A stretch of DNA of 64,000 nucleotides from Ciona savignyi (lineage: Eukaryota > Chordata > Ascidiacea > Phlebobranchia > Cionidae), in the NCBI GenBank assembly GCA_000149265.1, contig CH003330.1, positions 63,442 to 127,441 of the forward strand. Reading direction: 5' to 3'. Below the pieces are notes generated by a model. That model made no database searches and was not told where the DNA came from. It saw only the letters and a list, made by a program, of their open reading frames with translations. The position numbers were made by a program, and so were the translations under genes. Positions 1 through 16,600 of this stretch are shown here, one piece after another (the first letter of the stretch is position 1; the number at the start of each line of letters is the position of its first letter).

Positions 1-51
1 ACCAAGAACATATGCTCATGCCATGTCTTATGTTGGCAGGATAGATTCCGA

Positions 52-155
52 ATATAATATTTTTATGTTTGTCCCCATAAATGGGAAAACCAAGGGGTTT
101 AACACACATCATCCCTTCGACTGAAAAGCGACCCACTTAACCACCAGACTAATCT
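52..155 (-). repeat. SINE-A fragment, middle deleted
   Basis: The common SINE-A 3' tail (CCCATT...TTTCCC with the AAACATGAATAT end, here reversed) is joined directly to the reversed tRNA-like head (ACCAGACTAAT). The body between them is missing. It lies upstream of the first KPNB1 exon seen here. Confidence 0.6.
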
Positions 156-789
156 GTGATACTTACCACTCTTTCAAACACGTGGCTATGAATGTATTAT
201 ATTTAATACTTTTTAAACCCCCATTACCATATCTGAATAATAATCCATAGGAAATAAACTGTTCTACTCTGTGCATGTATTGAAAAGTAATATTTCTGTT
301 TTCTTTTATCATCATGTATTTATTTTATTTTTTATCACTTTAACGAAGGAGAGAAAAATGAACTAAACTATACTCCGTTTGTTACTTTTCGCTAGTCCTG
401 TTTGTAACGCTTATTCACCAACAATGCCATCTGTTTGCCAAATAATAGTCTTTATTAGCCAAGATTCAAATGAGTTTATTGCCAATTAAGCTTGTTACAC
501 TGCCATGCATGGAAATGATGTATAGCTATTACTGTGGTGTGAAAATGTCAAATCTTTAATTATCATAGAAATATCACAACCAATATACACCTGCAACATT
601 GCAAGGTCTCTGCGTTGCGGAACTAATTATCTTCAGGAAATAAATTAAAGTAGCAATTGGCATAAATACAAGGGGAGACTGGAAGTGATAAATATTAAAT
701 ATAACCAGGGTGTGGTGTTTTTATTTATTCAACTATCACTATATGAGAATTTATTGAATATGATTATTGACAAAAAATGTTTATTACAG

Positions 790-1040
790 TTGTTATCCCC
801 GTGAATGGGAAAACGCAAGGGGCGTTAACATACAGGCAATAATCAGATCACCTACTGTCTGGTTACCTAAGCTATTGCAGTGTGTTGTGTATGACTTAAC
901 GTTTTTTTTAATATGGTAGAACACATAATTGCAGTGAGTTCATGCAATGTCTGTCAAGTGCTTTGCCCAAGGACATAACCGACTCGCTGGAGGCAAGTTT
1001 CAAATCTTTAACCCTTGGCTGAAAGCCCACGCTTGTGACC
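790..1040 (-). repeat. SINE-A copy, near full length, reverse
   Basis: In order: reversed tail (CCCCGTGAATGGGAAAACG), body (GCAGTGTGTTGTGTATGA), the conserved GTGCTTTGCCCAAGGACA block, and a decayed tRNA-like head near 1010-1050. An hAT MITE has inserted at its head end, leaving CACTAACC on both sides. A separate plus-strand SINE-A tail follows the MITE at about 1958-2052. Confidence 0.7.
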
Positions 1041-1048
1041 CACTAACC

Positions 1049-1936
1049 CAGGGATGTCCAACCTGCGGCCCGCGGGCCGCAGTGCGGCCCACCTGAGATT
1101 TTTGTGCGGCCCGCTAGTCATTTTTACTCCAATTAGTATTTTGAACTTTAAATCTTGGCCTAATTCAAATGTATCAGTCAGCTTTTAGGGACGCAGTAAA
1201 CATCAAAACTGCAGAAAGAAACCGACGGACGACAAAAACTTATCTCATTGACTTTGTATTGGAGAAATAAGAGATTGTTTCTTTCTATATGTGTGTTATT
1301 TGTTCCTTTTTTCAAAGATGAAATTAATGGCTTTTAATTGTTTCTTTATGTACCCATTCAGGGTTGGAATTAAGGAATCGCGAATCGCTATTACCAAACC
1401 GTTTTCTAAAGTTCACGAAATACAAAATTTAACAAAATCGCAAAAATATAAATCACCGGTACTGATTTCGCGCACTTTTAATATTAAATCCTCAACACGT
1501 TAATATAACATCGTTTGCCTTTAACATAACATTATTTATTTACCTTGGCTTTACTTTGCATTATTGACGCATAATAAGCATTGCTATCACAAGGCAATAA
1601 TCGCCATTATGCGTTAATATACCACGAATCATTTATTTATGATTGACGAGATGCGACACACCCCTTTTGAATTTACGTTTATTGCAATTTATCATTACTT
1701 TACTACTAAATAACAGTACTGTCTGCTCTATGAAATAAATATCTTTCTGGACGTTTAAGGCAATTTATCATTACTAATTTTTTTTCGCGCGCTCCTTATC
1801 CGCACATTTCGCAAATCATTTCAAAACCATTATTTCGAACCCTGCCCTTTTTATTGAAATTTAATAGATTCTGCGGCCCATTTATTTATTTTAAGTGACA
1901 ATGCGGCCCAGTACAATAAAAGGTTGGACATCCCTG
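1049..1936. mobile_element. hAT-type MITE, 888 bp, with 8-bp target duplication
   Basis: It begins CAGGGATGTCCAACCT and ends with the inverse AGGTTGGACATCCCTG, giving 16-bp terminal inverted repeats. The flanks 1041-1048 and 1937-1944 are both CACTAACC, the 8-bp duplication expected of hAT transposases. Subterminal GCGGCCC motifs recur near both ends. No transposase reading frame is present, so it is non-autonomous. It interrupts a SINE and lies upstream of the first KPNB1 exon in the window. Confidence 0.9.
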
Positions 1937-2086
1937 CACTAACCGGACAAATAGATTTAGACAGTGGACGCGAGGTGATCTGACGATTGCCTGTGTGTTA
2001 ACCCCCTTGGTTTTCCCATTAACGGTGATAAACACGAATACCCCATCCTCTATATGAAAGGTTTATTAACATGGAATGTCCAACAG

Positions 2087-6389
<4,303 letters not shown>

Positions 6390-6504
6390 AATGTGGGTCA
6401 AATTGGTATTTTATTGGTAGAAGCATGAACTCTGTTTGCAGGTGTACAAAAGTGCATCATCTCTTTTATTTAACATAATACTTGATTTTTAATTTAAATC
6501 ATTT

Positions 6505-6760
6505 CACTGCGATAGGAAAACGCAAGGTCTGTTATCACATGGGTAATCGTCATATCACCTCGTGCCCACCATTGGGTTAGCTATTTCAGTGTTTTGTGTA
6601 TTATTTAGACATTTCTGTAATTTAGAATTTAGTAGAACCCATTATTCTACTTGATTTAGGCAATGTCCGTTAATTGCATTGCTCAAAGATACAACCAACT
6701 AGCTAGCGACCAGTTTTGACTCTGCAACCGTTCCGCCGAAAGTTGCAGACTAATCTCTCA
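6505..6760 (-). repeat. SINE-A copy, reverse, just after the KPNB1 stop
   Basis: The blocks for tail (GGAAAACGCAAGG), body (CAGTGTTTTGTGTAT), TGCTCAAAGATACAACC and head appear in reverse order. It begins about 115 bp past the stop, so it is probably in the 3' UTR or immediate downstream sequence. Confidence 0.6.
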
Positions 6761-7241
6761 TAAAACAATGAATTTCGCATGCGATGAACGAATTTTCATG
6801 CAAGAAATCCAAGCTTATTTTTCAATTTAAACCATAGAAACTTGGTTCGTTTTTTAGAATAATGTTAGCCACCTTTAAAGACGAACAGAATTTGCAAAAT
6901 TTTAACGTTCATCAATTTAGGTGTTGAACCCAATGTCGACTTGACATTAGTTTAAAAAAAACTAGCCTTACCTTAAAACGCAAAGGTTAATGCTATCTAG
7001 TAAAGCAATGAGATATAAAACGTCTTAACCATACACAACATGCTACAATAGTAACACAACAATGGGCATGAGGTCAGACTATGGTGTAAGATCGCTCCCT
7101 AATTTATTTAATAAGTGATTTGCTAACTCATCTGCATTTTTTATTTATGAGGATAAAAACGGAATCTTCAATTGAAAGGATACCGAAATCCCACAGATTT
7201 TTAAGTTTGAATGTTTCTGAACAAATTTGTGTTTTTTTCAG

Positions 7242-7281
7242 ATGTCAAGCCCGATGAAGCCGCCACCGCCGACACCCACCC
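7242..7281 (+). other. Exon-like island with strong acceptor, unassigned
   Basis: A run GTTTTTTTCAG is followed by ATGTCAAGCCCGATGAAG and a Pro/Ala-coding GC-rich stretch, then a possible donor GTATGA at 7282. Read from the ATG it gives MSSPMKPPPPTPT. A second frame stays open to about 7351 if the donor is not used. It could be a short first exon of another gene, a spliced KPNB1 3' exon, or chance. I do not recognise the product. Confidence 0.25.
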
Positions 7282-9225
7282 GTATGAATGTGCATTGTGT
7301 TATGAACAAATGCGTGTAGTGTGGTTGCCTGTGATGTCACTTCAAACGTGACGCACGCCGCGAAGTTCAAAGCGTTGAAATGTTCCAAATTTTCGCCCAA
7401 CTGTCGTCGTCAGTCCAGTTGGCCAACTAATTTGTGCGTGTATTGTTGAAAATTGCATTTGAAGTTGTGCTTGATTTGAATGCCTGTGTCACTGTGCCTT
7501 AATGCTGTTCGAAATTGTGGTCGTGACTAAAATGTGAGAATTCCTGCGCTGAATTTGATTGATATAAATGAAGTCTATTTACTGTGCAGTTGTCTGTTCT
7601 GTTTGCAAGTTTTAATATGTGACGAAAGTGAGACCAAAAACGCCACTGTTCAATGACTAGTGTTGGTTCATAATATGCGGCCCACTATACATCCCATGTG
7701 AAAAATATTTCATTTTCTATCAAATTGTTCTCCTGGATTTCTGGTCTTTGCTTGTAATTATTAAACACAATTTACATTGATTGTAAGGAAATCTGATTAT
7801 TTTGTCTGTGGTCTAGTAAGTCGGTTAGTTTTTCAGCCTAAAATTTATTGAATTTAAAACTTTGTTGGTAGTGTCATTGGTTGAAGCACTTAGCAGAAGT
7901 CGCCTGAACCTAGTGAATTAAGAAATTCTACTAAATCTGTAAACAGTTTCTTTATATATAACTTGCTGTAATAGCTCCAGTTACGCGACGACACGCAAGT
8001 GTTGTTATGAGTAAGGATGTCCCGCATTATAATGACTACTGCCGTTTTATTCCCGATATTGAAGTTGATAGAGCTGTACCGCAGAATCAGTCATTAACTG
8101 CCAACCTCCGGTTTCATTACTCAATTAGATTAAATTGTCGTGGGTACGATATGAAACTCCTCTAACACTCTAGTTTCATTTACATAAGTCAATACTTTAG
8201 AGAGTTATATTTTCACTTCAATTTTCTTAGGGTCTCTTCAAACACAAGAAACTTTTTTCGTCAAACGCTTGACATGATTTTTTCCGTACAATTTCGTACA
8301 AAGGGGTTTATCGGATTAAAACTTTTACATTTGGTTGCCATACGTAAAATTTGCAATTACAGCACACCCAAATAAAATAGGATATTCATGGATAGCCTCG
8401 CGAATGGCAAAACCATCATGTTAAAACACGGGCAACCGTTCGATTACCGCTCGCGCACCGTCTGGCTTCCAGAGGAGCTATTGCGGTAAGCTCACCTACT
8501 AGGTGGAAAAATACTTGTTATCTTGTACCCAAAAGGTATAAAGTACTACAAAAATGAAAAAAAACACTTACCCAAAAAATTCTTTAAAAATATAAAATAC
8601 CTATGTTCATATGAACAAAATGTGAACCGAAATAGGGGAACTACCGAAGCCGTCTTGACAGTTTTTTCAATGTGAGGTTTTCAGTCATGAGTATTTGTGC
8701 AATTGGGTTTAAATAAAGCTTAAATGATAGCATTTCTGATGATCTAGATATGCTCGAGTGTAGTTTGATAAAGAGACAAAGCGGAATTTAACCCTGACCA
8801 ATTCAATTTTTATTTCGTCCATTCCACCGGCACAACCTACAATTAAAGGGTGCCTCTAAAAAATCTTTATTTTAGTGATTAGTTTTTCTACGCGTCTCTT
8901 TCCATGTTACAACCATTTCTAAAATTGGTCATTAGGTTACTTTATTTAGGTTATTTTTTTGTAACTTTTCAATTAATGAATATTTAATATTGTGAAAGAA
9001 ATTATAAATTTTATTTTGCCGCAAACGATAGGTTATCATTATTAGATTAGGATACAAAGAGTGTTTATAAAAACTTTGCCGTATCAGTAAGGCTACACAT
9101 TTTCCTTGGCGTTGGTGATTTCAACCTTAAAGGACCGGAAATTACCAACAGGAACTTTTGGTACTCTGATTATTTATGAAGTGACCTTTGACATACCTGG
9201 ATGTACTGCTAATAAAGAAAGAAAT

Positions 9226-12200
9226 ATGTCGTCACTTCTCAGAACATTCTGCAAGTTATCCAATCAAATATTTACCCCAAATATGAATACTGGAAAGACG
9301 ATGTCTACCATTACTTCGGTGTTACCTAGAAGTTTTGATTCAAATATTATGAGAGGCCATTTTAACTCCACATGGTATAATCAACCTTTGCGCAATCTAA
9401 GCACGATGTGCCAAAATTTTGCTATGAAAAAGCGAGTAAGTAAATTCCAACATTCTTTTTTTTGGTAAGTGTGTTGAATCCATGCATTAGGAAACCTAAA
9501 GGGGCCACATACTACAAACCCGGTATAAGAACATTGAACTAGCCAGAACAATCTTGTGGAAGTGGAATCTTGTATTTCTTTGTAAAAATACACTTTTTAT
9601 CTTTTTGTTTATAAAGAATGGTGGTTTATGGTTCATAGGCATTTTTGTTTGCACACTGCACCTGTCTTTAACATTAGGCATGTACAGATTTCTCATTAAA
9701 ACTGCCCAACTTATCATACTGGATTTTTTATTTAAACAGCACCACCTCTCTCCTCTCATACCGGGTTACTTATTAAAACAGCCCAACTTTTGATACCATT
9801 CTCACCTTGTATTATGGCTTATACCGGTATGTTGTTAAATTGGAATGAGTAATGAGATTGGAAGTATTGAAAATAATGCGACAGTACTGTCAATTTAAAT
9901 CTCAACCATCCTAGTACCAGTATTTAAATACAACCGACTGATAGTACTATGTTATTCCACAGGTACATAGAATGCTCACATTTGAAGAACTCGACCAGCG
10001 CATGATGAAATATGGAGATGGGAAATATTACTTGAAGCCAAAAAGAAAATCTAAGATGGACGGCAAACCTCAAATGAAAGGAGTGGTGCTTAAGGTGGAA
10101 GGCATACTCGTGTTTATTCTCTTGATTTGGGAAAATGCATTGTTACACATGCAATCAGATTTGGTTATAAGTGATAAAAGGAAGTGGAGGATATTCATGT
10201 TTATCCCTTAAAAAGGAAAACCAATGGTTTTAATAAATAGATCATCTCCTGCCCACCGTCGGGTTACCAAAGCTATTGCAGTGTGTTATATTCCTTTACT
10301 TTATTAGAACCTATTAATAAACTGGGTTCAGCCTTCAGGTTATATCCGTAAAGTGTCTTACTAATATGTCAGATAAAGATAATAGTGTGTTATATAAGAT
10401 GGATACCTTGTTACTGTTTTTGTTTAACTTGTTTAATTCACTTGGTAAAAACACCATCCTCTTAAGTCAGGAACACTCAAATTAAGCTTGTGTATGGCTT
10501 TGATCACACAACCTTTCGGCTGACGTTCTACCACTAAACCATTAAATCAAACACAAAGGGTTTGTAGTTTGACTCAGAATCATAAGCCAGATTCATTGTT
10601 GTAGATGGGATACGGCATAACTGTGTGGTATAAAAACAATAAACTTTTCTCTCGCCATGTTGCAACATCGTGTTATTTGAGCTATTTCAGTGTGTTGTTT
10701 CAGATATTGCTACAGTTTTTGTACAACCCATTAATGTACTGGGTAGAGAGAATCTTTGCACAGTGCCTTGCCCAACGGTACAACTGACTAGCTAGTGACT
10801 GCTTTCGATCACACAACCTTTTAGCTGACGGTTCGAAGCGCTAAGTACGGGATAATTATCCATTTATAATCATCGCTATAAGTTCCAAGTCCGATTGGTT
10901 AGCTTGGTGGATAAGTTTGTACCTCTTAGACGAAGGGCTGCACCTTTAAAACTGGTCACAAGCTAATCGATTGTGTCCTTGGCAAAGCACAACTGACATT
11001 GCCTATACCTAATGGAATGATGGGTTCTACCAAATTTAACCAACGTCTCAATTATACACAACACACTGCAATAGCTACCGCAACCCGACGGTGGACGCGA
11101 GGTGTTCTGACGATTGCCGTGTGTTAACCCCCTTCCCCTTGTTTGTTTTCCATTTACAGGGATAAACATGAATATCCTATCACATTTTAATCAGCCATTT
11201 AAGATTTCCGGAGTCCGAATAATGAAATAAAAAATAACTTTCCGCAGTTAATGGTTAAAAAGCCAAAGAAGCCCAACAGCGCAAATCGCCGATGTTGCAA
11301 GCTTCGATTAAGTAACGGGAAAGAAGTGACAGCGTATATACCTGGAGAGGGACATAATCTTCAGGTTGGTTAATTTTTTTCATTAATTACACAGCCAATT
11401 CATTCATTGTTCTGTATTCTTGTTAGGCCTATTAAGGTAATTAGTTATAGTAAAGTGATTATACAGGGAAATATATTGGTATATAAGAACAAAGTGACGC
11501 AAAGAATGTTATATAGTAGTAGAAATGATCATTATCAGAATGCAGGAATTATTACTTTATACAATATTTTTCTGGATGACGGCTTGTACTAAAAGCGGGT
11601 ATGGAAATTAACATCTTTCCATTATAACAAGAGTATTCTCTTGGAGGAAGGATGTCTAGAGCAATGGTTTAATAAGTTGAACTAAAACGTTTCAATCATA
11701 CTCTTTTACAACGCATTCCAATAGCTCCGGTAACCTGATGGTGCGCGAGAGGTAATCTGCCGATTGCCCATGTGATAAGGCTCTTTGGGTTTTCTTATTC
11801 ACAGGTATAAAACATGAATATCATGTCATGTCTAGGGGTGCGAAATATTAAACGGTTAACCACGTTTAACCGTTTTTATGGTCAACCGTCACGTCAAATT
11901 TTAACCGTTTAACCGTTTTTAACATTTTTTTATTAAACTCTTATCTGTTCGTTGGTTGGTAAAACGCACGCTTTTCTGACGTGAAATACCTGTCTGGCAA
12001 CTGTAGTTTGCTTCAATGCTATGCATAGAGCTAGGCGTAGTTACGAAATTACGTTCAGTTATGTAATTACGGACATCGGAATTGCGTTACGGACGTCAAA
12101 ACGCAATTACGTTATTACGCATTTCTCCGTAATTATTCGAACGGGATATGCACGTCGTTGTAAATATACTTTTTGAGCAAATCCTTGTTTTTTTAGTCTT

Positions 12201-12670
12201 AGCAAATTAATTTTTTTTTTCGAGTAAAATAGTTCGAACCATCGGTAGGAATAATCACAATCGCGGTAAATACACGTGATCTTGGATTCGCGCGAAGTTT
12301 CTTATATGTAATCAGCTAATCCGCGCGGCAGGACAAAGGGCAACCTCGGCGAACGCTATGTATCCACGAACGGCTGCCCGACGTAGAACTTTCTTTGCCA
12401 AAAACGGTGCCGATTTGACAGTAGCCTAAAGAAAAATTATTGTTACATCAGTTTACCGTTTTTCAAATTAACCGTTAATTCGCAGCCCTAGTCATGTCCA
12501 ATTAAATTTTTCTGATACATTATTTTTTTCTGATCCCGATGTATTTTCTGTCACAGCAACACAATGTGGTTTTAGTAAGAGGTGGGAAAAGACAAGATTT
12601 GATCGGAGTTCATTATCGGGTGATACGTGGAAAGTTGGACTGTGGACCTGTCATTAAACCTGTTTCGTGA
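9226..12670 (+). CDS. MRPS12: Mitochondrial 28S ribosomal protein S12 (4 exons)
   Basis: Exons: 9226-9435, 9963-10094, 11248-11364 and 12557-12670 (TGA). All junctions are phase 0, giving 190 aa. The C-terminal half carries the S12 signatures [33 protein letters not shown] and a final RGKLDCG, matching the uS12 decoding-centre loops of the small subunit. The N-terminal ~100 residues are Ser/Thr/Arg-rich and act presumably as a mitochondrial targeting region; human MRPS12 is shorter (138 aa). The first ATG shown (9226) is chosen because it begins the in-frame coding exon; an upstream in-frame ATG at 9106 exists but lacks an obvious reason to be used. Introns 2 and 3 hold SINE-A copies, and intron 3 holds an hAT MITE ending 66 bp before exon 4. 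Confidence 0.93.
10188..10390 (-). repeat. SINE-A copy, reverse, in MRPS12 intron 2
   Basis: The reversed tail starts GGATATTCATGTTTATCCC, followed by CCCACCGTCGGGTTACC and GCAGTGTGTTATAT. It starts 94 bp after the exon 2 donor. A second reversed and more decayed copy occupies about 10660-10850. Confidence 0.7.
10872..11185 (+). repeat. SINE-A copy, forward, in MRPS12 intron 2
   Basis: All SINE-A blocks are present: head (GATTGGTTAGCTTGGTGG), TTGGCAAAGCACA, GGGTTCTACCAAATTTAA, ACACACTGCAATAGCTAC, CCGACGGTGGACGCGAGG, and an end AAACATGAATATCCTATC. It ends about 60 bp before exon 3. With the reversed copies at 10188-10390 and 10660-10850, the intron can fold back on itself. Confidence 0.75.
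11700..11826 (+). repeat. SINE-A tail fragment, interrupted by hAT MITE
   Basis: CAATAGCTCCGGTAACC, then GGTTTTCTTATTCACAGG, ending ATGAATATCATGTCATG. The neighbouring MITE inserted directly in the last bases of this SINE tail. Confidence 0.6.
11833..12490. mobile_element. hAT-type MITE (TAGGGCTGCGAA family), copy 1
   Basis: It starts TAGGGGTGCGAAATATTAA and ends AATTCGCAGCCCTA. The flanks 11825-11832 and 12491-12498 are both GTCATGTC, an 8-bp target duplication. The ends are rich in AACGGTTAACC, itself palindromic. There is no transposase. It is diverged from the two near-identical copies at 39380 and 63393, so it is the oldest of the three. Confidence 0.9.
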
Positions 12671-12697
12671 ATATTATTGAACGTTATCCATAAAAAA

Positions 12698-12709
12698 ATA
12701 AAAAATAAA
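12698..12709 (+). terminator. MRPS12 polyadenylation signals
   Basis: Two overlapping AATAAA hexamers lie 28-39 bases after the MRPS12 stop codon. This position is consistent with a very short 3' UTR. Confidence 0.6.
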
Positions 12710-13579
12710 CATTTTTAGCGTGTTGCGTTTTAATTATTAGTCGATATAATCTGCTTGAATTGTGAAAATGGACATTGAAAGATTTATGGAGTTAACGTCG
12801 GATGTCTGGAGTTTAGGTTAATGGTTCGAAACTAGTCGAAAGATAATCGTTTATCTTTTTCGGCAAAAACCCGAATTTTTTTAGCGACCGAAGCATAATA
12901 CCGACTTGCATCCTTAAAGAAAAGTCTTGGAAAAGTGCCCCCAATGGCTTCGAAACTGTATCCGAAATAAAACACTTAAGGTCTTCCTGGTACAGAAAAG
13001 AAACCTTTTTATCATAAGACATGCGTAGGTAAAAAGGGTTCAATGAATTATCAACCTTTCCATTATTATAAAAACACTACAATAGCTGCGGCAACGCGGT
13101 ATTTGACAATTTCTCGTCTGATAAAGCCCGATAGAGTTACTGTTTGTTTATGTTGGACCAACTATGATGGCCGACTCCTGGCACAAGGTTGTTATGTACG
13201 TTGGGTGGGACCGACTGAACATTTATGTTGTCCAAAACACTATTATGACGCACCATTGCTTAGAAATCTACAATAAGACAACCTGTTGTGTTTTGTACGT
13301 TAGCAGGCCTGGTCTTGGGCAAAATGTTTAGGGCTCGTGGTTTAAATTAAGTTTGCTAATGGGTTGAACCAATTGATAGTAATGTCTCCATCATATAAAG
13401 AATATTGTAATAAATACAACTGTTCGGCTAACAGAGTGAAGTACCCCAACAATTGTGCTTATCATAACGCGCGTTGTCACGCAAACAGTAATAAACAACA
13501 TTACTTATAATGTCCGTCAGAAGGCGTAAGAGAGTCGTTCTATTAAATCATCTGTGCATACAGTAAAATAGTTTGGCAG

Positions 13580-13695
13580 TCATGTGGCCGAATGGTTCAC
13601 GCGACCGGTACATATACCGACATCTATACAAAAACAGTCTTTGTAACAAGACCATCACGAGATCGAAACTTAGCACAATAATAAAAAAACAGTAA
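13580..13695 (+). repeat. SINE-B copy (class II tRNA-like head)
   Basis: ATGTGGCCGAATGGTTCACG resembles the 5' half of a tRNA-Leu/Ser with its A box. The CGATCGAAACTTAGCAC-like B-box region follows about 85 bases later, then an A-rich end. Related copies are at 27410, 30420, 31107 (reverse), 50815 (reverse) and 53108 (reverse). Confidence 0.6.
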
Positions 13696-16600
13696 AGGGT
13701 TCATCGGAGTTCCGGCTTTGAACACAGTGGGTGATTATGTCGCCAAGAAAAACTATTCTATTATTCACAACCATTAATAAATTATTAAAATATAAGCTAT
13801 TTATTTATTTATTTACATTGTTAAGCGCAAAGTCGGGGCAGATTAAGCCTCCAATATAATTGGATTGTAATGAGCTCTTCGAAACCGGCCGCCTACGTAA
13901 TTTATTGACACGTGTTCCGTCGGCGTGGTCGGCAAAATGGATGAAAACGATTTTGGTATCTTGTTACCGGCTCCATTTCATTTCTCGGTGTGCCGAACGA
14001 TGGGAATTTAATACACGCCGTGTAAGTTAACACCTTTTATTTGATGCCTTTCCGGCCCGCCCGAGCGCTCCAGTACGCGAAGAAGGTGAACCGCCTTTGT
14101 CACCACATAATGCCGGTGTTGACTCGTTGGCTCACGTCACAATCACATGGTTGTAAACACACTTGATGATAAGACCCCGTAGAACCACCAACGCGTCGAT
14201 GGCCTCGATAAACAAAAGACATCTATGAAATATAGATGTGTGACAATGATGTAAACGCGGTTGACTCACCGGCTCCGAGAGTTGTGGATTTTTTCTCGCC
14301 GTATTTAAGCGACGCCGCTGTTATTTTTAACCCACATTCGTGATAACTTTCTCTTTTGAATACATGCGTCATGTGACGTAATACCAGTCACGTGACTGTA
14401 CATATCTATACGACCGTCTGTCAAAATAATCTTAAATTTTCACGTCTCCTTGCAAGACCTTTTTGTGAACTCAATAACGTTTGGTGGCGTTTGTTGGGTC
14501 CAATTAATCGGTTATTGGTCGTGAATACCCACCGTTTTCCTATACAATGGGTTGTAACCTAAAAAATGTTCAAAGAATATTACTGCCGAATAGTTACCAC
14601 GACCGAACCATATAGAAATTTCTCTAAAGGCAAACGGTCATAGTGACGAGCACATTTTGGGTTAAAGCTTAGCACGGTGAAATCTTCACGACTTGAAAAC
14701 AACTTGACATTACGAACCGGTAATAGGTTTTTTATCGTATCTCTCCAAAATGTCATCTCTTTTACATAAGATGTTTAAATTCCTGGAATACTCAAACGTC
14801 GCCCAAATTCAAATGTCGCCCAATCTTTTAATCTTTGCGGTAAATATATCTGGAATCACTGTTTCCCAGCAACACTTACCGCTAATTGCGGTGAAATGGA
14901 AACCCCTTTGTTTGATATTAAATTGCCCTTTAGGTTTGTACAAAAAGAGACCAAACACTTCGTAACCACAATTGTGTCATTTTACGTGCGCTATATCGCC
15001 TTACAAACAGTCACACCATCTATTACACTAGCCATGGTAAACAGATACAGACAACAGCCTGTCTGAATGAATATTTAAAACGGATCTATATTGTGTTTGA
15101 AAACACAAAGTTAACTGGGCCATTGAAACGAAGCGTGTGAAAACAACAGTAAAACATCCATATTTGCATAATAAACTCCTACAAAAGTTTTATAGGCCTT
15201 GGTAAAGTTTTAATAAGAAACTTAGCTATTTACAATCTATTTCTCTTTGTGTGTAATAAGCCGCTGATGGTATTTGGTATAAATTGTGCCTCTAAAGCAA
15301 TTTTGAAAACTTGTGGTACAAAAAGCTTTTCATGGCTAAAGTATATAAGAAGCATTGAATTAAAACATTTAAATAGAATAGTGGAATGCCACTAATTTGT
15401 GGGTAATATCTTAGGCTTACCGCCTTCGAAATTTTGAAACCACAACCTTACATCCTGTTCAGTGTAGAATGATGACATTTAACGTTTTTGGGCACCAGTC
15501 TCTTCAGGCGCGTTCCGACCTCTCGTGTTTTTACTGAGCCCGGTTTCGTATTCTACAAAGTTAATTTTTATACCTTTCTCCGATAAGTTTACAATGATAA
15601 CTATTTGGCAATGCCTACAAGCCAAGTTTTAAAGGAGATAAGGGGTTATGACATTAAACGTTGCAAGTGTACGGCCGTTTGACAAGCGAGCGATTGATAC
15701 CAGGGTTGTAGCATATACCACAACCTTAACAATGTGGGTAAAAGTTAAAGATCCTAATACCAATATTCCTTGGCGCTATACCGCATTTTAGAACTTGAAA
15801 TTACTTCAATCTAAAGTTACATTAACATTCCAGCATATGTATATTCTCCAGGGCAATAACCTCATGGTACAAATATTTGCTTTATCCTAAAATCATGACT
15901 TCATCATTGCTTATCAGATATATATCAGATAACACTTTAAAAACACAGATTTAACATAAATGCCGTTTAAATATACCAGTGAAAATACCGTCCTTGTCAC
16001 TTTTTAAACCGCAAATTTGATAGTATCGGTGAAAAAATTAACAAAGCGTAAAAAATCCCTGGAAATTGTAGATACAGGCATCTGTATATACAAGATAGAG
16101 TGTAGGCCTGTGGGTATGACAGTTCGCATTGAGCCTGTAAGTTGATGGTTTGTTTTGTGTACAACAAACACGAGATAAACTTTTCCGTGAATCCATCGCC
16201 ACCAGGCTTAACTTGTGTTTGGGCTACAGCAGTAAACACATCTATTCTCTATTGACCCTTCGTAATAAACGTGCGGAGAAATAAACGGTGGTAATTCCAG
16301 CACGTGTATATGTTTAATCATATCATCAGTAGTTGTCCGACTATTTACACTACGCACTGTAATATGTACGGGAGAGGCGTGATTAATATGCCAACTATGG
16401 GAAATGAACGAACGACATTGTTAAAACGTATTATGTACAGAAAGAAGCATATCTATATTAAGGTGTTCCCAATTTGAATCCAAATACGCTACAAGTTTGG
16501 TTCAGGTAGGTAACCTATTAAGTAAATCCTTAAGTTTTAAAACAAATTTTCGTGTTAAAATATGTAAATGGACCGTATACATGTTTAAATAAAATATAGG

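Larger units (their letters stand above)
6390..9225. other. Intergenic: KPNB1 3' flank to MRPS12
   Basis: No complete gene is seen. It holds the reverse SINE-A at 6505-6760, an exon-like island at 7242-7281, SINE-A fragments near 7020-7080, 7870-8000 and 8385-8490 (the last reversed), and a stub of the GGGTGCCTCTAAA repeat near 8847. No convincing AATAAA for KPNB1 was found close to the stop. Confidence 0.5.
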
